From positions 1 through 64,000 of the forward strand of contig PMTF01000004.1 of the NCBI GenBank assembly GCA_003167415.1: a stretch of 64,000 nt of DNA, written 5' to 3'. Shown here piece by piece: positions 1 to 9,033 of the stretch. Position numbers and translations under genes: made by a program. Below the pieces are notes generated by a model. It was given only the letters and a program-made list of their open reading frames with translations. It was not told the DNA's origin and searched no databases. Position 1 is the first letter of the stretch, and each line of letters opens with the position of its first letter. Source of the DNA: Acidimicrobiaceae bacterium. GTDB taxonomy: Bacteria; Actinomycetota; Acidimicrobiia; Acidimicrobiales; RAAP-2.

Positions 1-65
1 CACTATTTGGAGCCCAGGTCAAAAGAATTGAGAACAAAGGTCAGTGATCATCGAGCCTTTCATGT

Positions 66-338
66 TTGATTCAGTTGCTGCCTTCATTTTCTGATACTGG
101 CACATCAATCGCGTCGATGACAAGACCCGTCACTTTTTATGCCGCCGCCGCTTGGTCTGGTGTTATTTCATGGATGGTTTTTTGTATCTGTTCCATCGCG
201 GTCATGGCAAAAGTGCGGCCTCGAAAAACTGGCGTCATCGTCGGTACTTGTTTCGCCATTGTCGGTTCTGGTCTGGCTCTTTTCGTGGTGTCGTTTTACG
301 CGTACGTCATCCACGGCCTGAGTGAACCGTATTGGTAG
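66..338 (+). CDS. hypothetical small membrane protein (two predicted hydrophobic segments)
   Basis: 90-aa ORF with two long hydrophobic stretches; no recognised family. Confidence 0.35.
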   Translation: MIQLLPSFSDTGTSIASMTRPVTFYAAAAWSGVISWMVFCICSIAVMAKVRPRKTGVIVGTCFAIVGSGLALFVVSFYAYVIHGLSEPYW

Positions 339-415
339 CCCGTGAGAGAGCGATAACACAAGTCAAACTCAATCGCTGAGACACAATCGAGTTTGGAGTG
401 CCGTCGTTGACGATT

Positions 416-457
416 TCGGTTCCCCAATCTCAGAACGCGAGTTCGATTGTCGTCGCC
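416..457 (+). repeat. degenerate tRNA-Gly(CCC) 3'-half-like repeat, copy 1
   Basis: TCGGTTCCCCAATCTCAGAACGCGAGTTCGATTGTCGTCGCC aligns with copies at 2179 and 7525; GCGAG-TTCGATT-xTCGT resembles a T-arm. Confidence 0.6.
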
Positions 458-496
458 AAGGATTTTCATTTGCTTCCCATTTTCAGGTGGCGGCAA

Positions 497-2044
497 CTAT
501 TTGACTCTCACAGACATTTCCTGAGAGGGATGACCTGCACCGGCTTTACTCACGGCCCGAAGTCTGATCCGATACGATTTCCCACTTCTCAGGTGCCGAA
601 TTAAGAATCTCCCGTTTGCTAGCCGAGAAATATTGTGCCAAATGCTCGTGTCGATTGAGGTTTGAAATTCAACTACTGCATCACCATGACTATTGACCGA
701 GCCAACGATTATTACTGACACGTCCCCTTTCGTTGGCGAAGTTGCTCGGATACGAGGCGCGCTCGGAATGGACACATGATGGATTGTTGTTGTCGTCATC
801 TTTACTGGAGTCGTTGTCGTTGTTGACGGAGTTGTTGTCGTGGTCGTCATCAACGGAGTCGTTGTCGATGTAGACAACGTTGTTGTTGTGGTCGTTCCCG
901 GGGACTCGCCAGAGCCAAGTGAAAACGTCTTGGAGGCTGTTATGGATGGAGCGCCTGTTTCGCTGGCAGTGACGGTAAACGAGTAAATCTGAGTTGGATC
1001 AGAATTTGGTCCAGTCAGTTGCCCGGCACTTGAGAGTGCGAACCCAGGGGGAAGCGTTCCCGAAGTGATCGACCACGAATAGGAAGTCGATGCATTCTCG
1101 GTTTCTAGCCAGTCGGAATAACTCGATGGAAAGTCGCTCGGAGGCACGAGAGATTGCGTAGAAACGTTGAAATGCCTGGTTCCGCCCAGTGCACTTTCGA
1201 CATCTGCCCAAGTCAGTGTGACGTCACCGGGCAAAGCACCGCACCCTTCCACAAGGAGATCCGCATATGAGATGCCCCTGGCAACGACATCCAGACCGTC
1301 TCCCATCGCTAGGTAACATCCTGAACGCGCGTTGGGCATCAGAATGATGTCGCGATGTGCCCAGCAGCCAGGGGCTCGTGCAGATGTACAGTCCCCGTTA
1401 GGAGAGCCGAAGCCGTCGTCATACATCCAGAAGTAATTGGCAATCAGAACGTTTGGAAAACCAACTGCCCAGATGGAACCCCATGAGGAAACCGTTGCTC
1501 CTCCTGTAAGAGTGTGTGGCGAGGTGGGATCGGTGGAGTCGTCGGCACCGGTCTGAGCAAATTGATCTAACTGAGTTGTCACGTATTTAACGGGTTGAAG
1601 GCCTCTGTCAATTCTTTCCAGATTGACGATGACAAAGAGTTGCTCCAAGGGCGCCATCATCTCAAAAGCATTGAGATCAAAGGACATCGAGCGCACTCTT
1701 TCGTTCGCTCGAGCATTGTCAATGGCGGCGAGTGCTACTTCGGTGCATGAGACGGAGTTGTCCACGGTCTGTTGAGCAGAACATTCGTTGTAGTAGTTCG
1801 GAATTGGCGGTTCGTTTGCGGGAGGATTCTTAGGGGGCAGCACTCCTAAACGCGGTGCCTCGGAATGCGCCGCGCTCCCGACTGACCTCGATGGTTGGAT
1901 TCCCGATGCGGGGATCGAACTGAAACACAGCACGATGAGTGCGAACAATGTCATCAAATAGCCAAGTGGTGACAAAGAATGAAGGCGTCGATCCTTCGCT
2001 TTCAGATTTGATTTCCTCATCTCTGTAAAACTATCGAAGTGCAA
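497..2044 (-). CDS. secreted protein: CAP/SCP-like N-terminal region, putative Ig-like domain, Thr-rich linker, fibronectin type III-like C-terminus
   Basis: N-terminal hydrophobic signal segment; 'SGTLPPGFALSSAGQLTG' He_PIG-like motif; poly-Thr linker; FN3-like C-terminus. Confidence 0.65.
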   Translation of the reverse strand: MHFDSFTEMRKSNLKAKDRRLHSLSPLGYLMTLFALIVLCFSSIPASGIQPSRSVGSAAHSEAPRLGVLPPKNPPANEPPIPNYYNECSAQQTVDNSVSCTEVALAAIDNARANERVRSMSFDLNAFEMMAPLEQLFVIVNLERIDRGLQPVKYVTTQLDQFAQTGADDSTDPTSPHTLTGGATVSSWGSIWAVGFPNVLIANYFWMYDDGFGSPNGDCTSARAPGCWAHRDIILMPNARSGCYLAMGDGLDVVARGISYADLLVEGCGALPGDVTLTWADVESALGGTRHFNVSTQSLVPPSDFPSSYSDWLETENASTSYSWSITSGTLPPGFALSSAGQLTGPNSDPTQIYSFTVTASETGAPSITASKTFSLGSGESPGTTTTTTLSTSTTTPLMTTTTTTPSTTTTTPVKMTTTTIHHVSIPSAPRIRATSPTKGDVSVIIVGSVNSHGDAVVEFQTSIDTSIWHNISRLANGRFLIRHLRSGKSYRIRLRAVSKAGAGHPSQEMSVRVK

Positions 2045-2178
2045 TCGGTCACCATGGAAGTGTTTTCATTTGTTAGCGCGCCTCGGTAGCAATATGGCTG
2101 ACAGATATTTGCACTTCGTCATCTCCGAATCTTCTTGCTAGAACAAGATTACTTAGTCAACCACATACGATCCTGGCC

Positions 2179-2227
2179 TCAGCTTCCCAAGCTGAGAACG
2201 CGAGTGCGATTCTCGTCGCCCGCTCCA
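2179..2227 (+). repeat. tRNA-Gly(CCC) 3'-half fragment, copy 2 (best preserved)
   Basis: TCAGC-TTCCCAA-GCTGA anticodon arm, GAAC variable loop, GCGAG-TGCGATT-CTCGT T arm, CGCCCGC acceptor strand, TCCA; no 5' half upstream. Confidence 0.75.
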
Positions 2228-2328
2228 GTCGATTTCGACCGATGAGCAATGCGCTCCAGCATTTACTGTTGACCGCAGTCGTCCCGGATCAACACGGTTG
2301 ACCGAAGTGAAGCGCCTAACTGACTCCC

Positions 2329-3171
2329 CTACGGGCTCGGCCAGGCGAAGGAACCGCCAAGTCGGGGTGGGTCATCGCGACCACCATCATCGCTGTTCGC
2401 GGTGATCTCGTCGGCGAAGACCTCGGCGTCGTCGAGTGGGTAGTAGCCAATGGCGCGCGCCTCGGCCAACGTCACGACCGCGCGGCGATTCGCGGACACG
2501 CCCCAGACGACGCGAAAGCCCGGACGGGGGGTCGTCATCGCCGCTTCGACGAGACGCACGCAGTCCCCTGGAGAGAGCCAGCTCCAGAGTTCTCGAATGT
2601 TCGCCGGCCGCTCGCGGTAGGAACCGATGCGTAGGCAGAGCACGTCGAGGCCGTAGCGGTCGTGATAGAGGCTGCCCAGACTTTCGCCCGCCACCTTAGA
2701 GACTCCGTAGAGCGAGTCCGGTCGGGGAAAGAGGTAGTCGGGGACAAGGGACCCGTGGTCGATTGGTTGGAACCCCACCGCGTGGTTGCTGCTCGCGTAG
2801 ATAACGCGTGGCACGCCCGCGGCGCGTGCCGCCTCGAGTACCACGTAAGTGCCATTGATGTTCACGTCCAGGTACTCGTCCCACTCGAAGTCGTTCGACG
2901 AGAGTCCACCGAGGTGCACGACCACGACCACGTCTCGACACGCGTCGGCCATCACGAGGGCGTCGAGGAACGAGCCAACGACGAGCTCCGCGTCTTCGCC
3001 AGGCGCGAGAGGATCTTGCGCTGCAACGTCGAGTAGTCGAAGGTGTCGCCCGGGACGAGCGAGCGAGAACCGCAGCATTGAGCCGATGGTCCCGGCCGCA
3101 CCCGTGATGAGCACGACCTCGCCTTCGCGCTGCGTCGGCACCTCGCTCACGACCGTCTCGCGGTAGGTCAC
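2329..3171 (-). CDS. NAD-dependent epimerase/dehydratase, uronate dehydrogenase-like
   Basis: Rossmann motif VLITGAAGTIGSMLR, YGVSKVAGE catalytic motif; adjacent to gudD-like gene; GTG start overlaps upstream TGA. Confidence 0.75.
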   Translation of the reverse strand: MTYRETVVSEVPTQREGEVVLITGAAGTIGSMLRFSLARPGRHLRLLDVAAQDPLAPGEDAELVVGSFLDALVMADACRDVVVVVHLGGLSSNDFEWDEYLDVNINGTYVVLEAARAAGVPRVIYASSNHAVGFQPIDHGSLVPDYLFPRPDSLYGVSKVAGESLGSLYHDRYGLDVLCLRIGSYRERPANIRELWSWLSPGDCVRLVEAAMTTPRPGFRVVWGVSANRRAVVTLAEARAIGYYPLDDAEVFADEITANSDDGGRDDPPRLGGSFAWPSP

Positions 3172-4322
3172 GGCGCAATCTCGCGAAAGCTCTCGACGAC
3201 GCTCGCGGCCGCCCTCGAACTCACCTTCGTGAGAAGACCTAGGTGATAGAGGTGCAGTTCGGTGACGCCCGCACGCACGTAACGTCGCAGCGTCACATCG
3301 TTGCCGTCACCGCTCCAATCGCGATCGAGTCGCAGGTACGCACCCACCTTCGCGCGGTCGTCGACGACGCTGGCCATCGCGCGAAGTTCGTCCTCGGCCG
3401 AAGCCGGCTCCCACGCGTTCGCCACCACGGCATTGATCGACCTCGACCACGGCTGCGCGCTCAGCGCCGGAAACGAGCCCGTCGCCCACCGTCGAGCCGA
3501 CGCGTGAAGGGTGATCGTCGCCTCGGGCTGCACGACTCGTACGCGCTCGATGATCGCTTCACGTAGCGCCGTGCCGAGCGTGAGGCGATACTTCGCGACC
3601 TGATCGGCGAGTTTGTTGCCGAGGGCCGCCTCGGGCGACGACGCGTCTTCGTCGATGCCGGTGCGCACCTTGGCCGCAATCTCGTCGGGATCGAGTCCGC
3701 ACTCACGTTGACTCTTTCGACACGCCGCGCAGAAGCAGAGGGAGAGGAGTTGTCGCTGCGCGGCGCTCAGCGCGGCGAACTCACTCTTGTCGTGGACGCC
3801 GGCGTGATCGAAGCCCATGGGTCCACTCGCCTCTAAGACCACTCCGCGCACGTTGGCCGAGCGCAGGGTCTCTTCGACCAACGTCAGGCAGTACTCGCGC
3901 ACGTCCTCCGATGCCGGGCAAAGTGCATAGGGGTAAGGCTCGTCGTAAGCGTTGCGCTCGACGAGTTCGAGGTAGGTGTCGTCGGGATCGTCGAGATGCG
4001 TCAACACAATCCAGGCATCGACGTCAAATCCTTCGCGCGTGAGTCGCCGCGCCGAGCTCGCGAAGGCGTCGTCGCGACCCAGCCACGCCGGCGCTCGCGG
4101 CGTGAGTCGATGTCCGCGCCACGCGTCGTCGCGTCGCGTGCCGTAGAAGGCGGAGTAGGGGACGTCCGTGACGCGTCGCGTGGGATGGTACGTATTGACG
4201 ACGCGCGTGGCGTGATAGGAGGCGGCGAGGGCGATGACGTCGACGCCGAGCTTGCGCGTTCGCGCAAGGGCCTGGGGATCGTCGATGAAGTCCCAGGCGA
4301 AGGCGTAACCGGTGACGTTCAC
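3168..4322 (-). CDS. uncharacterised, possibly TIM-barrel protein linked to glucarate catabolism
   Basis: GTG start at 4322 overlaps gudD stop (GTGA); contains 'GVVLEASGPMGFDHAGVHDKSEF' and Cys cluster 'LCFCAACRKSQREC'; the ORF-track start at 4400 would overlap gudD. Confidence 0.65.
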   Translation of the reverse strand: MNVTGYAFAWDFIDDPQALARTRKLGVDVIALAASYHATRVVNTYHPTRRVTDVPYSAFYGTRRDDAWRGHRLTPRAPAWLGRDDAFASSARRLTREGFDVDAWIVLTHLDDPDDTYLELVERNAYDEPYPYALCPASEDVREYCLTLVEETLRSANVRGVVLEASGPMGFDHAGVHDKSEFAALSAAQRQLLSLCFCAACRKSQRECGLDPDEIAAKVRTGIDEDASSPEAALGNKLADQVAKYRLTLGTALREAIIERVRVVQPEATITLHASARRWATGSFPALSAQPWSRSINAVVANAWEPASAEDELRAMASVVDDRAKVGAYLRLDRDWSGDGNDVTLRRYVRAGVTELHLYHLGLLTKVSSRAAASVVESFREIAP

Positions 4323-5602
4323 CAGCGGGGCAACTCCGCGCGATAGTCGGGGTGCAGCGACTGCATGTAGAGCGTGTCGCTGCGCTCGGTGATGCCGCAC
4401 GCGAGGTACTGCTCGTGCAGACGTGCCAGGGCGTCGTAGTCGAGTTCCACACCCAGACCGGGTGCGCTGGGTACGCTGATCGCCCCGTCGACAAAGCGCA
4501 GCGCCCCCTCGACGACGACGTCCTCGTCCTTCCAGGGCCAGTGGGTGTCGAGGGCGTAGGTGAGGTTCGGCACCGCCGCCGCCAGGTGCGTCATCGCGGC
4601 GAGGCTGATGCCCAAGTGGGAGTTGGAGTGCATCGAGAGCCCGAGGTCGAACGTGTCACAGATCGCGGACAGTCCCTGGACCTTCGCCAGGCCGCCCCAA
4701 TAGTGAGGGTCGGCGAGGATCACCTGCACCGACCTCTTCGCGATCGCCGGTGCGACGTCTTCGAATCCCACCACGCACATGTTCGTCGCGAGCGGCATCG
4801 AGACGTTGCGCGCGACCTCGGCCATGGCGTCGAGTCCCGGGGTCGGGTCCTCCAGGTACTCCAAGACGCCCTCGAGTTCGCGACCGACGTTGATCGAGGT
4901 CGCGACACCCCAGGCGGTGTTGGGGTCGAGTCGTAACGCCACGTCGGGGAAGGCCCCACGAAGCGCTTCGATGGTGGCGATCTCCTCTTCGGGGACCAGC
5001 ACGCCACCCTTCAGCTTGATGGCCCGGAACCCGTACTCCGAGAGCATGGTTCTAGCTTGGAGGACGATGGCGTTGGCGTCGAGCGCCTCGCCGTATCGAT
5101 CGGGCTTCTCTCCCGGGTGCGCGGCCCATTTGTAGAAGAGGTACGCCGAGTAGGGCACGCTCGTTCGTACGGCACCCCCGAGCAAGTCCACCACCGGACG
5201 CCCGAGCAGTTTTCCCTGGATGTCCAACGCCGCCACTTCGAAGGCGGCGTAGGCGCGCAGCACGGTGCCGGCTTCGCTGATCTGGCCGGTGAGGCCATGG
5301 CGATCGGCGCCGACGGCGCCGTGCAGCGTCCTCGAGGTGCGCCGGAGCATCTCGTTCGTGGCGAACACGTCGAGTCCCACCAACGCGTCGCCGACGAGTC
5401 GTAGACGCGCCAGATGGCCACCGTCCCCGTAGGACTCACCGAGTCCCGTGACCCCGTCACTCGTGGCCACCTCGATGACCGAGCGAATGGCGAAAGGCTG
5501 GTGCACGCCAACGGCGTTCAAGAGCGGCGGGTCGCGAAAGGCGACGGGCGTAACGCGGATGTTGGTGATGCGAGTGGTGTTGGTGGTCTGTGACTTCGTC
5601 AT
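4319..5602 (-). CDS. gudD: glucarate dehydratase (enolase superfamily)
   Basis: Motifs AIKLKGG, LRLDPNTAW, LEDPTPGLD, PLATNMCVVGFED, MHSNSHLGISLAAMTHLAAAVPNLTYALDTHWPW typical of the glucarate dehydratase family. Confidence 0.92.
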   Translation of the reverse strand: MTKSQTTNTTRITNIRVTPVAFRDPPLLNAVGVHQPFAIRSVIEVATSDGVTGLGESYGDGGHLARLRLVGDALVGLDVFATNEMLRRTSRTLHGAVGADRHGLTGQISEAGTVLRAYAAFEVAALDIQGKLLGRPVVDLLGGAVRTSVPYSAYLFYKWAAHPGEKPDRYGEALDANAIVLQARTMLSEYGFRAIKLKGGVLVPEEEIATIEALRGAFPDVALRLDPNTAWGVATSINVGRELEGVLEYLEDPTPGLDAMAEVARNVSMPLATNMCVVGFEDVAPAIAKRSVQVILADPHYWGGLAKVQGLSAICDTFDLGLSMHSNSHLGISLAAMTHLAAAVPNLTYALDTHWPWKDEDVVVEGALRFVDGAISVPSAPGLGVELDYDALARLHEQYLACGITERSDTLYMQSLHPDYRAELPRW

Positions 5603-5706
5603 AGTCGTCCGTCGTGTGTGAGAAGTTGCGACCTCTCATCCGTGGTGGAAGACTAACGCATGACGAATTTTCCAAGAACGTCGAGTCGGTCGTACGAGGT
5701 TGCGTC

Positions 5707-6465
5707 GTGACGTCCTTCAAGGAGCGCGTGCGCAACGGCGACGTGACGCTCGGCACGTTCCTCAATCTAGGTTCAGCCCTCGTCGCCGAGGTGTGCGCGC
5801 TGAGTGGCTTTGACTGGTTGCTCGTCGACCTCGAACACGGCGCCGGCGGAGAGGAGGCCCTGGTCGGCCAACTCCTCGCCGGTGCGGCGCACGACGTGCC
5901 CGTCCTGGTGCGCGTCGAGTCGGCCGAGCGTATCAGAGTCGGTCACGCGCTCGATCTGGGTGTCGCGGGCGTCATGTACCCACGCCTCAACACGCCCGAT
6001 GAGCTCACCACCGCTCTCAGCCACGTGTGGTACCCGCCGCGAGGCGATCGCGGCGTCGCGTCGTACAATCGCGCTCGACGCTTCGGTGGCGACACGAAAA
6101 CAACGAGCGACGTAAATGACGAGTTGCTGTGCGTCGTGCAGATCGAAACCTCCTCGGCGCTATCGAACGTGAAGGACATCGCGGCGACGCCGGGCGTGGA
6201 CGTGCTCTTCGTCGGTCCCGGTGATCTTTCGGCGGCGCTCGGCCGTCCCGGACAATTGGACTCGGAGGTCTATCTCGAGGCGCTCGATCACGTGGTCGCA
6301 GCGGCGCGCGGCGCGAGCGTCGCGGCCGGCATCCTCGTGGGCGACGTCGAGAACGTCGAGGGTCACCTCGATCGCGGCTTCAGCTTCGTGGGCGTGGCGT
6401 CAGACTCGGCGCTATTGCGACGTGGCGCGACGACGGCCGCACGGGGTGCGTCGCGGCGAAACTGA
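5707..6465 (+). CDS. garL: HpcH/HpaI family aldolase, probable 5-keto-4-deoxy-D-glucarate aldolase
   Basis: GTFLNLGSALVAEVCALSGFDWLLVDLEHGAGG and VLFVGPGDLSAALG motifs; GTG start at 5707 preferred over the ORF-track start. Confidence 0.82.
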   Translation: MTSFKERVRNGDVTLGTFLNLGSALVAEVCALSGFDWLLVDLEHGAGGEEALVGQLLAGAAHDVPVLVRVESAERIRVGHALDLGVAGVMYPRLNTPDELTTALSHVWYPPRGDRGVASYNRARRFGGDTKTTSDVNDELLCVVQIETSSALSNVKDIAATPGVDVLFVGPGDLSAALGRPGQLDSEVYLEALDHVVAAARGASVAAGILVGDVENVEGHLDRGFSFVGVASDSALLRRGATTAARGASRRN

Positions 6466-6535
6466 CGCAAGGGACTCGGTACACTTTCGTTCGTTGACGG
6501 CGTAGCCCGCTTGCTCGTCGCAGAGAGGAAACGCC

Positions 6536-7435
6536 GTGTGCGCGAATACACCTTCGGTCAGTGAGCGCTTCGGTTTCGTCGGTCTGGGCACCATGGGTTC
6601 CTTCATGGCGACGAATCTCGTGAACGCGGACTTTCCCCTCACCGTGTGGAACCGCACCCCGGGACGCTCCGACGCTTTGGTGGCGCTCGGGGCTCTCCAG
6701 GCGCCGAGTCCGGCGCAACTCGCTCGCTCCTGTGACGTCGTGGTCGCCTGTCTCACTGACTCACCCCAGGTCGAAGAGGTCCTCTTTGGTCCCGACGGCC
6801 TCGCCGAGGGATTCGCGAGCGGTTCGTTGTTCATCGACTGCTCGACGATCAGTCCCCTAAAGGCGCAGGAGTTCGCCGAGCGCCTCGGCGCCCAGGGCGT
6901 CTCGATGCTCGACGCCCCAGTCTCGGGCGGCTCCGAGGGAGCGAAGAACGCAACGTTGACGATCATGGTCGGCGGAGCCGTGGCGGACGTCGAGCGAGCG
7001 AGCGGCGTGTTGGGAGCGATGGGGCGCAGCGTGAACCACCTCGGGCCCGTGGGCTCCGGTCAGTGGGCGAAGGCGATCAATCAGGTGATCCTCTGTGGCG
7101 CGTACCTCGGCGTCGCCGAAGGGGTCACGCTGGGACTCAAGGCCGGCCTCGACGTGGAGCGGGTCATGTCGGCGTTGAAGGGTGGCGCCGCAGGATCGTG
7201 GGTCTTAGAGAATCGCAGCGGCCGAATGATCGAAAACGACTACCCGCTCGGCTTCAAGATCGCGCTACACCGAAAGGACTTGGCGATCGGCCTCGACTTG
7301 GCGCAGAGCGTCGGTGCGGTCTTGCCCGTCACGGCGATGGCCGCTTCTTTCGAGGACGAACTTATAGCCGAGGGACACGGTGATGACGACAACTCCGCGC
7401 TCGCGAGGCCGATCCGCAAGCTCTCGGGCCTCTAG
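6536..7435 (+). CDS. garR: 2-hydroxy-3-oxopropionate (tartronate semialdehyde) reductase / beta-hydroxyacid dehydrogenase
   Basis: FVGLGTMGSFMATNL, DAPVSGGSEGAKNATLTIMVGG, GSGQWAKAINQ, KDLAIGLDLA motifs. Confidence 0.85.
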   Translation: MCANTPSVSERFGFVGLGTMGSFMATNLVNADFPLTVWNRTPGRSDALVALGALQAPSPAQLARSCDVVVACLTDSPQVEEVLFGPDGLAEGFASGSLFIDCSTISPLKAQEFAERLGAQGVSMLDAPVSGGSEGAKNATLTIMVGGAVADVERASGVLGAMGRSVNHLGPVGSGQWAKAINQVILCGAYLGVAEGVTLGLKAGLDVERVMSALKGGAAGSWVLENRSGRMIENDYPLGFKIALHRKDLAIGLDLAQSVGAVLPVTAMAASFEDELIAEGHGDDDNSALARPIRKLSGL

Positions 7436-7524
7436 CCCTCGACCCGCTTCGTGTCGAGCTGGAAGATCTTCGCCGAGATTCGCGCGAGAATGAGCGACCA
7501 GCAGGCGATCACAACAGCCGATTC

Positions 7525-7562
7525 AGCTTCCCAAGCTGAGAACGCGAGTTCGATTATCGTAT
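7525..7562 (+). repeat. tRNA-Gly(CCC) 3'-half fragment, copy 3 (acceptor end lost)
   Basis: TCAGCTTCCCAAGCTGAGAACGCGAGTTCGATTATCGT, near-identical to copy 2 up to the T arm, then diverges. Confidence 0.7.
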
Positions 7563-7959
7563 TGAAGATTTCGTGAGTGCCGATGCGACGCCAAATGACG
7601 TGAGGCTCACCTGGCACTGAATCGCCATAGGTCAATTAGAAACCCTTCCCAAGATTGGCGATTGATGAAAATTACCGGCGGCATGCCTAGTTTTCACTCC
7701 ACCGCACGACAATAAATCCTATGATTTCAGTCTTATGCTTGCTCCATCTTGATCGGGTTTGTAAGTGTCGACTCGATGGTGTTTGATGATTCTTTGCGTA
7801 TTGGCAGAGACAGGGGGGCAGTTTTGTTCGCGATAGCCAATCCTTCTCTCGGCTCGATCATCCGCCAAACCAGGTTGCTGAAGGACGCATCCGCTCGTGG
7901 CGACACTTTGCACGCGCACGCAATTCGCCGACGCCAGAGCGAGGCGTGTCGTGACTGAG

Positions 7960-9033
7960 ATGCCAAAGTCCGAGGATCCATCATCCCACTCAGAACAGGG
8001 AATCTTGCTACGTGGGATCACGAAGCGCTTCGGATCGCATGAGGCAGTCAGCGAGGTGGATCTCGAGGTCTACCGCGGTGAGTTTTTCACCATGTTGGGA
8101 CCTTCGGGATCTGGAAAGACGACCTTATTGCGACTCATCGCGGGCTTCGAGGTGCCTGACGCAGGAACCATCTCCCTACGAGGTGTCGACGTAACAGGAA
8201 TCCCGCCGTACCAGCGCGGCGTGAACACCGTGTTCCAGGACTATGCGCTTTTTCCGCACTTCGATGTCGCGCGGAACGTGGCCTACGGACTACGCGTTCG
8301 ACGTGTGAAGCGCATTGAGATAGCTGAGCGCGTTAATGCGGCGCTGGAGATGGTGCAGATGACCGAGTTCGCCACGCGTCGCCCTGCGCAACTCTCCGGA
8401 GGTCAGCGCCAACGCGTCGCGTTGGCCAGGGCAATCATCAACGAGCCGCAGGTGCTCTTGCTCGACGAACCGCTCGGCGCACTAGACCTCAAACTTCGTC
8501 AAGAGATGCAAGTGGAGCTCAAACGAATCCAACGTCAGATCGGCATTACCTTTATCTACGTCACCCACGACCAGGAAGAGGCGTTGACGATGAGTGACCG
8601 ATTGGCGGTGTTTCGAAGCGGCCGGATTGAACAGATCGGACCTCCGTCCGAGGTGTACGAGCGCCCGGCTACTGAATTTGTGGCCTCGTTTGTCGGTACG
8701 TCGAACGTGATCGAGGTGCCCTACGGTCGGGCAGTACTGCGCCCGGAAAAGATAGAGATATCAAACGGTCCCAGCGCCGATGGACGAACCTGCGTCGCGG
8801 GGCGCGTGATCGACGTGGCCTACCTCGGCATGGTGACCCGTTTCAGAGTTTGCCTCGACGACGGCAACACCATGACGGTGGCGCGCCAAAATAGCTCGAG
8901 TGGCTCGCAGCTCAACGCTGTTGCACCCGACAGTCGGGTGATGTTGTCGTGGGATCTCAACGATGCCTTCCCTCTTACGTCACACTCCGTTGCTGAAACG
9001 CAGCTCGGAGCACAAGCCAAAGGAGCAATATGA
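7960..9033 (+). CDS. potA: spermidine/putrescine-type ABC transporter ATP-binding protein
   Basis: Walker A GPSGSGKTT, LSGGQRQRVALARA, Walker B VLLLDEPLGALD; followed by potD/B/C-like genes. Confidence 0.9.
   Translation: MPKSEDPSSHSEQGILLRGITKRFGSHEAVSEVDLEVYRGEFFTMLGPSGSGKTTLLRLIAGFEVPDAGTISLRGVDVTGIPPYQRGVNTVFQDYALFPHFDVARNVAYGLRVRRVKRIEIAERVNAALEMVQMTEFATRRPAQLSGGQRQRVALARAIINEPQVLLLDEPLGALDLKLRQEMQVELKRIQRQIGITFIYVTHDQEEALTMSDRLAVFRSGRIEQIGPPSEVYERPATEFVASFVGTSNVIEVPYGRAVLRPEKIEISNGPSADGRTCVAGRVIDVAYLGMVTRFRVCLDDGNTMTVARQNSSSGSQLNAVAPDSRVMLSWDLNDAFPLTSHSVAETQLGAQAKGAI

Noticed and set aside
770-900. Low-complexity GTTGTTGTCGT-type repeats, possible tandem repeat or CRISPR-like
   Set aside because: Irregular and explained by the Thr-rich linker codons of the 497-2044 gene.
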